64,000 bases of DNA. Origin: Ulva prolifera (Eukaryota; Chlorophyta; Ulvophyceae; Ulvales; Ulvaceae). The notes beneath the pieces were generated by a model, which was given only the letters and a program-made list of their open reading frames with translations, was not told where the DNA came from and did no database searches. Numbering within the stretch: the first letter of the stretch is position 1; every line of letters begins with the position of its first letter. The stretch spans positions 1,426,001 through 1,490,000 of the forward strand of contig CM041199.1 in the NCBI GenBank assembly GCA_023078555.1, read 5' to 3'. A program made the translations under genes and the position numbers. Positions 23,109-36,027 of the stretch are shown in pieces.

Positions 23109-26100
23109 ATGACTGAGGTAGAGAATGACGCTCCTGCCTTGGAGATCGATGTGGAATTGTCCATGGACATTTCTCCTGAGCTTCGCACACATACCACTCG
23201 CACTGGCAGGCACGGGCCAGCTGTGTCGAAAGAGAATGGAATCTCGTGCCTCATTCACGACTGCATTCTCTGTCGAATCTACATCGGGATGCAGCTTGGG
23301 CAAGTCCTGTTTTGGGACATGAAATCATCAGCTCAGGGAGCTGACTCCAAGCTGTACACAGGCCACAGCTGCCATAGGCTCATCGGACAGCATGCGGTGT
23401 GCCCAAAATCCAGTTTGTTCTGAATTCAGGCTTTGTCTCGTGGTCTTCACATCAAGTCATTCGCACCTATTGTGATCCAGGGGTCTGTCAGCTGCCTAGC
23501 ATGCCTCCCACCAAGCATCAACCTGCCTATGCCGCTGCTGCTGAGTGGCAGTGCAGACCGCTGCATCAAGATATGGGATCCCAAGCGTGGAAATGCTATC
23601 TCCCCCTCCGTGCTGGTCCAGACACTGTACCGCCATGGAGGCACCGTCACTGCACTCGCAACCTGCGCTGACCACATCATTTCAGGCTCAACAGACAACA
23701 CAGTAAGGCTCTGGCGCTGTTCAGAAAACTGCCAGGCGTTGCTGTACCCACCGTTCGAACAAGTCAGGATCCTTGTGACCATGCCTGCATGGATTGTGAG
23801 CATCGCAGTTGCGGACTCGGTCGTCCAGCACAACTCAGATGGCAGCCTGATCATTGGTGACTTTGAAGCCAATATCAAGCAGATCTACTTCACCATCGAT
23901 ACCCGCCCGGGAATTCGCCGGTGTGACCACAGCTGCTGCTGCACAACAAACGTAGTTGCCACTTAACAGCATACCAGCACTGGATCCGTTTCTGCTCGTT
24001 GTATCGGCTTTCAATCACAGGACATCTTCTAGCGCCTGTATGTTCTGCACAGCACCATTGAGATAGATGTCTCACATACACCGTCAGAACGACCTGAGCA
24101 CCTAGCCTGACTCACAATGTCCCCTTGCTTACCACCTTGCCTTGCTGTACAGTATCGTAGATATTGGAACCATGCCGTCTTGCAAGAGCTTGACAATTCC
24201 GAATGGCTCGGACCACCGTCTTAGCCGTAGGTGGCATTTGCAATGCGCACCCATGCTCGTGTGAGGCCAGCCGGTGGACACTCCTTCATCTGTGGAAGCG
24301 GGGCTGTGAACGAGGGCCACAGGCACCGGCTATCGAATCCCAGATATCCCGTGCAGATGTTGCAGCGCCAGATGCGGAGAAAACAACTACCAGCGTACCT
24401 TGTCAATGTCCGTATGACTATGGCAAAGTGGTCATATCTTCAAACTTCGCTGTGGCGTGCACGAACCGCATCCCCCCAGGGCCCCTGCGCTACGTCAGTG
24501 CAGCACCATATACTCCCTTTATATATATCAAGTAAAACAAGTTTGGTCATCCTTGCTAGATCCTTGTCATCGTATCTTGCAGGAGGCCCCGGACAGGCTG
24601 ACACACCTCGCCTGGGAGCTGCCTGTGTTCAAACCACCTGTGTGTGCATGAATGCACGGCCTGATCCATTGAAACATGGATGAAACATGGATAACCTCGA
24701 AGTCTGGGATCGGATGCTTGTGGTCATCCGCAAGCATATGTGTGCAGCCTGGCTCCCGACGGCGGCCCCCGCATGCTCGTGCCGCCGCAGCAGGACCGAG
24801 GCCTCATCGCGCTCGCCTTTGACGCCGAGCACGCGCTGCTAGCCACGCTCTCCTGGGACAACTGCCTGCGGGTGTATGACACGAGCACCCCCGCGGCCGC
24901 CGCGGCCCCCGCGGCCACCGCGAACGAGCACGGCTGCCCATTCACAGCCCTGCACTACGACCGCACTCACCAGCAGGTGCGCTCCCCCTCCTCCCGCTAG
25001 CACAGCGCATGCCGCAACCCCATGCATGTATGTGGTGACAAAGGACAGAGGTCGGGCATGGAGCCGTGTCGCGGAATCCACTCGAAAATCCACTCACGCA
25101 TTCATCGCACCAGGCCGGGCACGAGCGCGTACCACAGCCCTGCCGGTGATTCCAGCCAAAGATTGAAGCCCCGCACGGAGCACATGAGCATTCCGTTTGC
25201 ACAACGCCACACTCAACCGGCGCAAAGCATTCGTCACAAACACGCCATGGTCCACCACACCACACCGAGACGCAACCTACATGTAGTTACAAAGGACAGA
25301 GGCCGGGCAGCGAGCCGTTGCCAGGAATACACACGCAAATCCACTCACGCAGTCATGGCACTAGGCCGGGCACGAGCACGTACCACAGCTCGGCCGGTGA
25401 TGCCAGCCAAAGATGCCAACCTACATGTATGTATGTGTGCGTGACTATGTACGCTTTGAGACATGGACAACTCCGGAATCCAGGACCGGATGAGGCATCC
25501 ATGCTACATGCTGCAGTACGTGCTCTGCCACTCAGGTGTATCTCACAGCCATCATGAGCCATGGGCACCGTCTGCTGTCCGGTGCTGCACGCACACCGAG
25601 TCTCATGCAACGTCTCAATCTCTCGCAGCGCAGCAGCGGCGGTCGTGATTGCTGTAGGGAAGCTGCTGTAGGCACTGCAACACAGCCACAGCCTCACAGT
25701 GGTCCGCCACGTTGCCAATGGTCAGACACCACAGTGCCAGTGATGTGTCGCAGCAGGGCACACACACACACACACGCATGGGCTGCGACGCACCACTGGC
25801 ACCATGCCCCCGGAGTCCTGGGCCAGAACACATGCACCATATCCACGACGGCCTGGCGTCGCCGCCACAGAGTCGTGGCCGTGGGCGTGCAGGTGGTGAC
25901 TGTCGATCGGCAGGGCTTCGTGGCGCTGCACCGCGCGGCCGACGCGGCGATGCTCGCGACGAAGCGCGTCTGCCGCGGGGCCGCGGTGGCGCTCGTGGGC
26001 GCGGCGCCAGGCGCGCTCGCGGTCGCGACCGCCGCCGGCGCCGCCTTCTGGCGCGTCCGCCGGGAGCTGCCCTACAACGTCCTCCGCGGCGGCCACAGCG

Positions 26101-29100
26101 GACCCGTTGTCGCGCTGTACACCTGCTCCGGCGGCCTGGTGCGCCGCCCTCCGCGCCGTTGCACCGCGATGCTGTCGTCGATTTGGTGGCCATGTGCGTG
26201 CGGCATGCGCAAGGAGATGTGTTGACTGATGGCTCAATGCATTGGTCTTCGATGCTCCCCCCCCTTGCCCCGATGAACTGGCCGGAATTGGTTGTAAAAC
26301 CTTGCCAGCTCCTATCAACCCTGTCTCAAGACGTGGACCTCCCATTGATCTGGCTCCATCACTGTGCTCAAGATTGATGTACAGAGACATCGCTGCACGC
26401 CTGATTTTGAGCATGCACAACATGGTGTTTTTGCCTTGCTATCAGTGTGATGGTCTCTGCAATAATCGCAGTCTGAGCTGCTTCTCCGCCGCCTGCCCGA
26501 TCGTTGCTGGAGTGCGTATATGTGAAGGCCGCACTGAATGCGCGCGAGATAAAAACAGGCCTGTGCGGCCGTCAAGTCATACGGCTTCAGCCGGTCCGAA
26601 GGGTAGGCGCCTGTCCTGAGTTGCCAGCAGGGCTCCTCCCAGAGATCCTAGACGGAAAGACATGGAAACATGGATGTTGAACTATTAACATTGAAGACAG
26701 AAAGAAGAAGGAAATGATATGCAGGGCCAGGTTCCAGGGGAGCGGGATTTCCGCATCTTCAGTGCGAGCCTCGATGGCACGCTACGGCTGTGGCACCCTG
26801 AGACACTCGCGTGCCTGCGCGTCTTCCGGGGCGTGCCGTCCGACATCTCCACGGCGACGTTCTTCGAGGCATGGGATACGCTCGTGAGCGGCCACGAGTG
26901 CGGCGCGGTGACGCTGTGGAACGTCGCCACCGGCGTGCCGCACGTGCTGCGGCGGCACCGCAACACCGTGTCATGCATGGACCTCGGCATCGTCGGGGTG
27001 CGGCATCAGAGCGCGGCGGTCCCCATGTGTGCATGTGTGGGACTTTTTTAGAATGTGCGCGCATGCATGCGTGATGTGCAAGGAGTTGCCGGCAGAAGCC
27101 ACAGGCGATCTGGGAGGCGCCCTCGCACATGAAAGCCCTGGTGGCCGCTGCAGCATGTTCTCGCACTCACGCCCAAGGGTTCAGTGCACTGCAGCTCGAC
27201 GTCGTGTGGTACACGAAGGCAGCGTGACGGCCACGCTGCTGGCGATTGCGGCAACCCCGTTGCAATCATCCTTCACCAACTGATGCTAGCTTCGACCCAG
27301 CGACGACGCATCGATCACATGAATCAGCACTGCAGCACCCCCCAGCCTCGGTGTGCCAGCCGTGTCTCCTGTGCGATGGACAGGCAGCGGTCCTGCTGCA
27401 TGGACAACGATTACACATGCACGCAGAGAGACCTGGAGCACCTCGTGACGGGCAGCTACGACGGCCACCTCGCCGTCTGGGACATCCGCAGCGGCGGCGG
27501 CCACCGTCCGGACCTGTCCTTTCGCTGGCTGGCCTCCGGCCACCGCGCTGGCGGTAACAGCACCACTTGTACCACGGGCGCCGCGCAGCTGTGCGGCGGC
27601 CGCGGCGACGCGAGCCCGGGCGCTGCTTGCGAGCCCCGCGGCAGCGCTGACGCCGCAGAGGCAGCATGCATGGGCGAGCGGGGGGCGGCCGTGTGTGCGG
27701 ACGCGACAGGACGGCAGACCGCATGTGGCCATGGCACGCCGCACGCGCCGAACAGTTCACGTGATCGAGATACAGCTGCCGCCTTGACAGCAGGCACAGC
27801 ACACAGCGTGCCGCGCAGCACGGCCACAGACTCGGACCATGTTCCAGCAGCCGGCCGGGCATCGGCAGTGACCGCCGTGGCCACGGGTGCGGCGTGTCCT
27901 CCTGCGGCACCGCTGGCGGCAGGGAGGCTGCCGGAGACGGAGCCGGCTGCGGCGAGGGACCACGCGGAGGGTGCCATGGGCACGGCAGAAGCGAGTGGCG
28001 TGAGGGCTGCAAGTGGCTCCGGCGCAGTGGGCAGGGTAGGCGAGGGTGGAGCTCAGGAGGCACCCGTGGTCGGGTCGGGCTCCGCCGCAGCCCCGGCAGG
28101 CCGCACACTCCGCAAGTTTGTCAGCTTTGCCAGTGGCTCCGGAGAGGCAGGGGGGCCTGGCTGCGATCAGGGGACCGGCGGCAGTGGCAGCATGCGTGAG
28201 CGACAGGCTGCAGGCGGCCGCCGTGGGTCGGGGCAGGGGGAGGCTGGGGGACGGAAGCCGCTAGCGGCGGGGCTGGAGCGGCGGACGGGGCTCGTCCCGA
28301 TGCCTGCGCTGCGCCGCGAAGTGCGCTGCGTATGCTTTCAGCTTGGCGGCAGGCTGCTGTGTTCTGGCGGGGCTGATGCGCTGGTCCGGGTGCGCCGCGT
28401 GCTGCGTGCTGCCGCACAGCCTGCGCGATCCATGGAGGCCGTGGACACATGCATGTGTCGCCACGGTCGCCGCTCGCGTCCGGTCAGTATGTCCAGGGTT
28501 CCGTACTGTGCATGCTGTGCGTGCTGAAAGTGTGGTGTCCGCGCAGGTGTGGAAGCCGAAGCATGCGGAGCTCATGGCCGTGGGCGCCGGCCACCGCGAG
28601 GCGGTGACATGCATGGCGCATGACCGGAACGTCCTATTCACGGGCTCCGAGGACACACAGGTACTGGCGTGGGACCTCTGCGGTGCGCGGCGGCAGGCAG
28701 GTGCGGCCCCCCGTACGTCTGTGAGAGCGCTACACACGCATGGACAGAGGCCGGGTGCCGGGGGTGCCCCTTTGCAGAACCTCCTTGGCCCTGTTTTTTT
28801 CCAATGTATGGGTGCCCCGCTCCTGCGCTCGATACCACGGTGCCTTGCACCCGCGCCGCTACACGGCTGGCGTGCACGTCGCGAGTGAGAGACGCATGCA
28901 TGGCATGCAGGCGCCCCTGCGCAGCTGCGGCCGCTATTTGCGCTGCAGGGCCACACGGGGACCGTGACGGCCGTCGCGATGCTGCACGCCGCGGCGCGCC
29001 TCGCGTCGTGCGGCGCGGACGGCACGCTGCTGCTGTGGGACTATGTCGCCCGCCGCCCCACTCGCCGCTTCCAGCACTCCGCCCCCCTGCTGTGCCTCGC

Positions 29101-29791
29101 GCCGCGCGCCGACCGCGCCGAGGTGCTCGCGGGCTCGCAGGACGCCCGCATCCTCCGCTTCCCAATGCATGAGCCGGTGTGTGCCGTGCATGCTGCGCGC
29201 TCGCGGCGCCGCCTCTGGCGCCACGTTCTCCGCAGCCTGGGTGGTTGGCTCGATGTCATGACCGCTTTGCGCTGATGGATGCATTGATGGTAGCAACAGG
29301 CCACAGCTGTGACGGCTGATGCATGCGGCCGGGGGGGGAGGGGGGGGGGGGGGGGGGGGGGGGTGCACAGCTCTGGAACACATGGCCGCACAGGGTCCAC
29401 AGCAGACTGCATTCCTGCTGAGTTGCCTGCAGTAATCGTGTGAATCTGGCTGCGAAGGGATGTGTACAACGCAAATGGCTGACGAAGTTGTGCGCAGCAG
29501 GAGCCGAGGCGTGAGCCCATCACGATGGAAGAAGCGGCAGCAGCGGCTGCGGCACAGGCCGACCCCGCACAGAACTGCAGCCAGGGCGTGGCCCGCTTCG
29601 GGCTGGTGCCTGTGGTAGAGGCTGCATTGGCTGCCGGCAGGCTGCAGAGCAGGCAGCGCAGCGCCGCCGGAGCTGCCAGCCCTGACGCTGACGAAGACTG
29701 CGAGCCACCCCTGCAGCAGAAGTGCCCCGGCAGCCCGCTGGAACCGCTGCCATCATGCGTCACGGACTGCAAATTTGTTGGGAGGGGCTGA
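23109..29791 (+). CDS. giant WD40-repeat protein, many exons
   Basis: Plus-strand blocks across 6.7 kb all encode WD40 blades, so I treat them as one gene. Proposed start MTEVENDAPALEIDVE at 23109. Clear blades: GQVLFWDM (~23300); LLLSGSADRCIKIWD and HIISGSTDNTVRLWR (23540-23720); ALLATLSWDNCLRVYD (24830-24880); FRIFSASLDGTLRLWHPE and DTLVSGHECGAVTLWN (26745-26925); HLVTGSYDGHLAVWDIRS (27440-27495); RLLCSGGADALVRV (28350-28395); NVLFTGSEDTQVLAWDL (28629-28680); RLASCGADGTLLLWDY (29000-29045). Several blocks are preceded by good acceptors (gtgtgcag 24733, gcgtgcag 25890, atatgcag 26721, cgcgcag 28547). A low-complexity Ala/Gly/Arg linker occupies about 27530-28290. The last exon probably starts near 29495 and ends GRG* at 29791. 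Organisation resembles large flagellar WD40 proteins, but the orthologue is not identified and not every exon is placed. Nested antisense LINE insertions lie in the intron at 25035-25417. Confidence 0.75.
25035..25273 (-). mobile_element. 5'-truncated LINE 3' end (older, interrupted copy)
   Basis: Reverse complement of the LINE 3' end, more diverged than the others (gtgacaaagg instead of gttacaaagg). It abuts CATGTATGTG on the left. The matching CATGTATGT-type sequence on its right now lies beyond the second insertion, near 25424. Confidence 0.75.
25286..25417 (-). mobile_element. second LINE 3'-end insertion, at the edge of the first
   Basis: 132 bp of the family 3' end, closely matching the copy at 44301. 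It is flanked by a perfect 12-bp duplication AACCTACATGTA at 25274-25285 and 25418-25429. Confidence 0.85.
29332..29363. repeat. G-rich homopolymer tract
   Basis: Nine G, one A, then 23 G, inside the last proposed intron of the WD40 gene. Such tracts are prone to slippage and to quadruplex formation. Confidence 0.9.
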
Positions 29792-30972
29792 CATGGAGTC
29801 CTGGTGCTGTTGGATTCATGTGGACAAGACCAAAGCAGTGTGGCGAGATGTATGGATGCACATGTGGAAGCTCAGCGTACGGTGGGTACTGATGAGTGGC
29901 CGTAGCATCGTGGCTTTGTAAGCACAGCAGGTATTGGAGACGGGGAGAAACCTGTGGGAATGAATGGATCCACATGCTGCAGCTAGAGGGACGGCGATCG
30001 ACAGCCAGTCCTGCGATGCGCTGCCGGTCATGCCCCATCGGCGGCATGTCTGTGTTGTTGCACCAAACACTGATGCAATGCAAGAAACTTTAGCTGGTCA
30101 TGCTCGCTGCACCATTGCTCGAATGATTGATTCCACCTCTTATACATTGTGGCTAGAGCTTTTAGGGTGGAAAGGCGGGAGCCTAGGAAGGCACAGCCAG
30201 CCCAGCATACCATTCGACAAAGATTATGCTTCGTTACTTCCACTGCTCTGTCGCATTCCAGATATGTACTGTGGCCAATGCAACGAAGACAGGCGCTTCC
30301 AAGGTGGCACCCTCCATGCACTGCTGCAAAGCATCAAGCACACAGCAACACGCAGATCTAATTGTCTGAGCCTGTCATGTGTGCCCATACACCTTGGGAC
30401 TTGTATGAGCTCTCATGTCAGTTGGTTTCTTGGAGACTCTGGTCCGTTTGGCTGCCGGCGACACGCTTGTACCCAGCATGTGCTTGTGATCCACAGTCGT
30501 GAGAGTGGCCAGGCCAAACAAGCAAGCACACACAATGATTGCAACAGAGCACTCTTCTGAGTCCACAGGCCAGAACATTGATCCATGTCAACAACAGCTT
30601 GGTCACCAGCATTCAAGTAAAAGGCTGACAGTCAGCTGCCAAGGTGCTGCCCTTATCCAGCACAATGGCCAGACAAATACTTCCTTTCCATGCCTTACGC
30701 CGAACACACATGCCTCCTGCATACTGCTTGTGCCACCTGCACAAACCACATGCACATGCATCACAAGGCGCTCAAAAGCCTACTCTGCCTGTGAGTGTAC
30801 GTCCAGTTCCGGTCCGCGTTGAAGAAACAACCACCGCAGCTGCCTTGACATGTTGCAGGGTGCTCCCAGGAAGGTCAACGAGGAGCAGGCTCAAGCAATA
30901 GCCCGTGCATCCAACTCCATGTGACTGTGACAGCCCAGCGCGCCAAGCCAGATGCTCACTGTGCGTCAACTG
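29792..30972. other. intergenic between convergent genes
   Basis: It lies between the ends of the WD40 gene (+) and the IQCH gene (-). A plus-strand frame of 198 codons at 29964-30560 shows no family features or splice logic and is not called. Confidence 0.35.
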
Positions 30973-33900
30973 CTACGCATGCTGCCCATGCGGATCAAGC
31001 TGCTGTGCCAGGTACTGTAGTGCGGCGATAATCGACCGCAGCTCGGCCGCCTCCGCCGCCTTGGCAACGCCGACACTTGCCGCCAGCGTGTCGTCAATGA
31101 GTTCCAGTGCCGCCACGGCCCGCCGCATCGCGGCCGCCGGACAGTCAGCAACCGCCACCACCGCCCCAACTGCCCCCGCCGCCGCGCTGTCCGTCAGCGA
31201 CAGCGCCGCGCCCGTCCGCGTCGCGACATCAAAGCCACCGCCAGCCACCCGAAACGCGCGCAGCAGCGCCTCGTACCCCACCGCCTGGAGCACTGGGTGG
31301 CGGAGCAGCTCGCATGAGACGTAGTGCCGCTGCGACGCGTCGCCGGCCGCGGCGGCGCTCATCGCGGGCACAGTGCCGGGCCCGAGGGGCGGCGCCGACG
31401 AGGCGCCGCTGCAGTCACTGTGACCGAGGGACGGCCCGGGGCTCGGCATGTGGAGGGGGCCGGTGGGGGTGTCGGCGGAGGAGGCCGCGTCGGCGTCGAG
31501 CAGCGTGTAGGCGCCGCGGCGTGGGTCAAAGTCACCGGCGGCGAGAAAGTCGAAGAGCTGGAAGGCGGCGAGCGCCGGGGAGGGGCCGACGGCGACGTCG
31601 GTGGCCCACATGCGCAGCAGGGTGTGGGAGTCGTGGAGCACGGCAAAGTCGATGGTAACGTGGCCTGCGCACCACACCGCACGAGCCTTGTTTCTCAACA
31701 AGGTCGTACATGAAAAAACCTTCGCTGCTCTTTCAAGTTCAGCGCACTGCACTTGCACCAGCCGACTGTAAAGCATGACTTCAACGGCCGCTATGAGTAC
31801 GCGATGCACGTGCAGATTGTGGGAGAGGTAGAGCGTTGTGGTAACACGCTTCGGAGCCAAGCCTCGGAAGCATTTAATCCGGACGCCAGCTGCGGTGTCT
31901 CATGCGAACTCGCTCTCGACCAGTGTGCAGCACGAATCCGCACCCAGCAGCAGCCACACCCTCATCGCACACGACCGCCGCAATGACTGGCGGAGCCACA
32001 CAGCTGGAGACAACGCAACGCATGCACGCCCCTCAGACGCATGCGGCGCGTTGCAGCGGCTGCAGATGGGGCGGGGCCGCACCCATGAACGCGTGGCGTG
32101 CGAGCGTCTCGCCGACGGCGACGGCGGCATCCGCGAGCGCGGCCGGCGTCACCGAGATCTGCGGGAACGCGTGGCCGACGCAGACGTGCGCGGGGCAGAA
32201 GATGCGCTCAAACGTCGCGACGATGGAGACGGTGCCGCTGGGCTGCACAAGGAGGCTGACCGAGGGCGCGCCGAGGGGCTGCGCCGGCGCCGCCTCCACC
32301 ACCGCCCCCCGCTCCCGCACCGCCTGCATATGCGTCTTTGTGTAGTTACAGGCGTAAAAATTAAAGTGGGCTCGCATCGGCAGAGCCTGAGCTCAACAGA
32401 TGCAGTACTGTGTGAAGCAAGGACCTTCCACATGTGCTTGCAGCAGTTTCTACCCAGCCAGGCGCGTACGATTCAACACATGTGTATGGGCGCCGCCGCC
32501 GATACCGGTCGCAAGAGCCGGCAGAGCCAACATGCGGCCGTCGCGGCGCTGCGGGGCATTTTCGCCGCAGTATAACACTTGCAATCCTGCCAGCAACAAC
32601 GGAACCCTGGGGGCAATTGCAGCAATGGCAGGAGTGATGCGTGAGCAGAAACGTCGCACCTGCACGAACGCACGGTAGCTCGGGTACGCAGACGGCGCGA
32701 GCACCCGCAGCGCTCCACGCAGGCCCCGTAGCAGCAGCGCCGCAAGCCGCTGCACGGCGGCCAGCCGCTCCTCCTCTGCGGTGCCCGCCGCCGCGCTGAC
32801 GGGCGCCGGGACCGGCCGGGGGCGCCCCGCTGCGCCCGCGCTGCGCGGGTTGGACGCCGCGGCCGAGTCTGCAGCCGCCGCGGCGCGGCGGGTCGCCGCG
32901 AGCTGGCACCACGCGTCCGCGTGGGCCGCAGCGAGGTCGCGGACGTCCGCCGCAACGAGCACTGCGGCGCCTGTGGCTGTCGCCTCGCCCTCCAGCTTGA
33001 TGAACCACCTCTGCAGATGCCGGCACAGCACTGTCGGAGCTGCCTCACTCATAAAACATGAGCTGCTCCGTGTTGAAGCAGTCATAATTATGCCATCGTC
33101 TGCGATCCTCCAGCGTCACGCCAGAATTGGTATAGATCAGCGCTGAGCAGGCCCCTGGGTCGATCATGCACTCTGTGACACTTCACTCCAAGCAATCCAG
33201 GTCACGACTGTGAAAGCCATGGTATGTATAGCCTCCTGAGGCACGGCCTCTATTCTCCAAAGCGGGGCCTAGAATTTTCCGGGCTCCATGCTGTTTCCAT
33301 CTCCAACACAGGCATGGGGTGTCCAAACGACACATGTAGACTCGGAAGAAGGAACGAGATATGCTTCATCACTCCTATGCCAGGACTGCGGCCATACCTT
33401 TGTGTGCTTGGTGCCAGGCTGCAGCATCGCAGACGCGATGCCCTCGCACAGCGCCCGGTCCTTGCGCTCGTGCCGCGGGGGCCTCGGCGGCTCCTCAGCC
33501 ACCTGCAGCTTCCCCTCCTCAAGCGAGAAGCTCAACTTCACAGTCGACCCCGCTCCCGCTCCCACCCGCACCGCAGCCCCCTCCCGCCTCGGCCCCTCCC
33601 GCACCCCCTGCATCAGCGATATACCCGCCTCCTCCACCCCCTCCCCAGCATCGGCAGCATGTCCACCTGTAGTCACAGTGTCCACAGGGGTGCCAATTGC
33701 AGCAGCAGCCTCGGCCGCGGGGATCGCAACGCCGGGAGGGACGTTCACGCGGGCCTGCTGGAGCAGCGCCCGCGCGCCAGCCTTGCCGGACACGGCCGTG
33801 GCGACCGCCGGCGCGGCGCCGAGCAGCGGCACCCCCAACGCCACTGAGAGCTCGACGTCCGCGTCGCTGATACCCCCAGGCACAATAAACGCGGCGCGGC

Positions 33901-36027
33901 CGCGCGTCACGGCCGCGAGCCGCCGCATCGCGCCCGGGCTCGCGAGGATCTTCGCCGCAAGCGGCATGCGCTGTGGCAGCCGCGGCGCGTTCTCGGCGTG
34001 CACGACGCTGAATCGCTCCGCCGCCGGCGCCGGCACGCCCCCGGCCTCCAGCAGCCGCACCCAGTACTCCTCCACCTCGCCGGGCAGCGGCTTCGCAACG
34101 ACGAACACGACATCCGTGAGGGGGTCCGCGGCGGCACAGATCCGAGGCAGCTGCGCCGTCTCCAGCGCACGCGCCGTCGGCAGCAGCCGCCCGGCCCCGC
34201 CCACGCGGCTGTCAGCGAGCGTCGCTGACGGGGCAGACCCCGGGAGGTGGATGACGACGCGGTGGTGTGTGCGCATGCCGTCCCAGGACGCCCGCAGCGT
34301 GTGCTGCAGCACCGCGAAGCGCTCGTCGCGCAACATGCGCGCGTCGGCGATGCGCCGCAGCGCCCGCTGCCGCATGCGCAGCACGCGCCACTCTGACTGG
34401 ATCAGCCGGCACGCGCCGTGCTGCTTCCGCAGTGCTTGCGTGGTCTGCAGGTACACCCCCGTCATAATGTCTTGGCCGCGCCACACAGGCACCCCTCACA
34501 CCCACTTAAGGGGAATCCCCTTGGGAAATGGGAGGGACGGGGGGGGGGGTTTCATACCCGCCGGGCGTGCAGGCCGCGCATGAACGCCTGGATGACCACC
34601 ACCGCCGCCGCCGGCCCGTTCGGCCCCCGGAACCGCTGCCCGGGCCGCTGCAGCACCGCAGCCACTTCCTGGATGTTCTCGATGCATGCCAGCAGCCTCT
34701 CGATGGAGAGCGGCGGTGGCGGCCGGGCCCCCCCGGCAGCCGCCGCCGCCTCCGCCGCCTCCTCCCCGAGCTCCAGCACGCGGCGGCCGGCCACAGTGGC
34801 CAGGGGCACCGCGTACTGCACGCAGATCGCCTCCAGCTGCACCAGCACCGCCGCGACCGCCGGCCACGCGCCGCCGCACGTCCGCTGAAACGATTCGTAC
34901 TCCGGCGTTGCGTCCAGCACTTGCCCCTTCCGGATGATCACGCTGTGCACGGCAAGGTCATCCATGAGGTCCTCATACTCCCTCGCCTCCGCCTCGTCGC
35001 CACCGGCTGCCACGCCGTTCCCCGCCGGGCTCAGCGGCGTAGCGCGCCCGCCGGTGTGGTGAGCATGCGGTGCGCCGCGGCCGCCGTACCCGACAGATGC
35101 GCCACTACCCACACCGGACAGCAGCGACGCTGACGCCATGCTGACTGGGGGACCGGCCGCTGAGCTGTCTTGTATAGACACACTCGACCCCTGACTGGCG
35201 CGCATCGCAACCTCGACGTCCCGCACGTGATGCCGTGTATGGACTTGGCTGGTAGATGCATCCTGCGGTGCTCCAGGTGTTGCGGCCTCATCCAGGCACC
35301 CCGCTGAGTCAGAGTCCAAGCTGGCATCTGCCACGAGCCTGGTGACGATCGCTGGGTCTGCTTCGCCATGTCCACTGCGCGAGTGGGCTGCGCTTGGCCC
35401 TCGCGGGGGCCGGGCTGCGGCGTTTGCAGATGGAGCGGTCCGTCCGTTGCGCCCGGGCGAGAGATGACCATTTGGATTGCCCAGACCCCTCGGGGCGCTT
35501 CCTATGCCAGAGCCACAATCATCTGCGCTGGAGCAGCCGTCAGATGACTCACGTTCACCATTGTTAGCTGCCGGAAACTGCATCCCAGTGTTCCCTGCAG
35601 TTGTGGCATTGCCTTCCTGGTTTGCCTTGTATCTGCGGGCCCCGAGGCGGGCGTACACGCCATACTCCTTGGCTGCCTCAGGAGCACTTGAAGAGGCGAT
35701 GAATTTGTGTTCATGGGGTAAAAGGTGCACTGCTTGAGCGTGTAGGACATTTGACTGGCCTGTGAGAGCCCCGGTGATGTCTGCACGGGGAGGAAGGAGT
35801 CCGCGGTTGGACAGGTGAAGCAGACCACGTTTCACCTCACGATCCAGGCACGACAGAAGCGTAGCTGTGTATTCGTGAGTGTTCATCAATGAGGCAGATG
35901 CTGGGAGAGGATGCGGTGCAGGAGCCGTGGAGCCTTTGGCCAGGCCAGAAGGAGCTGCTGGACAGCCATGGCCTTCGCCTGGAGGAGATGCAGGAGTGGA
36001 GAAGGGAATCCCATAGCGCGTCTGCAC
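30973..36027 (-). CDS. IQCH: IQ motif-containing protein H (IQCH) homologue, 5 exons
   Basis: IQCH is a calmodulin-binding IQ-motif protein with an ATP-grasp-like C-terminal region, best known from animal sperm. Exons (- strand): 36027-34558, 34444-33398, 33010-32660, 32323-32083, 31664-30973. All are GT-AG and in frame, giving about 1266 residues. Family landmarks in order: VKRGLLHLSNRGLLPP; VIIRKGQVLDATPEYESFQ with AVPLATVAGRRVLEL; PGQRFRGPNG followed by the IQ motif VVVIQAFMRGLHARR; a second IQ-like segment RLIQSEWRVLRMRQRALRR; VVIHLPG; AFIVPGGISDADVELSVALG and VPLLGAAP; RWFIKLEGEATATGAA; YPSYRAFVQ; VVEAAPAQPLGAPSVSLLVQP with CVGHAFPQISVTP; and VTIDFAVLHD with MWATDVAVG. It is longer than human IQCH (about 1027) through low-complexity inserts. 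More N-terminal exons upstream of 36027 are possible. Intron 1 starts gtatgaaa and then 11 C. Confidence 0.9.

Noticed and set aside
29964-30560. 198-codon plus-strand frame between the WD40 and IQCH genes
   Set aside because: Composition like untranslated sequence, and it lies between two convergent gene ends.
34552-36027. The Ser/Gly-rich frame as a separate gene from the 34444-33398 exon
   Set aside because: Both halves match successive parts of IQCH and the GT-AG junction between them is in phase.
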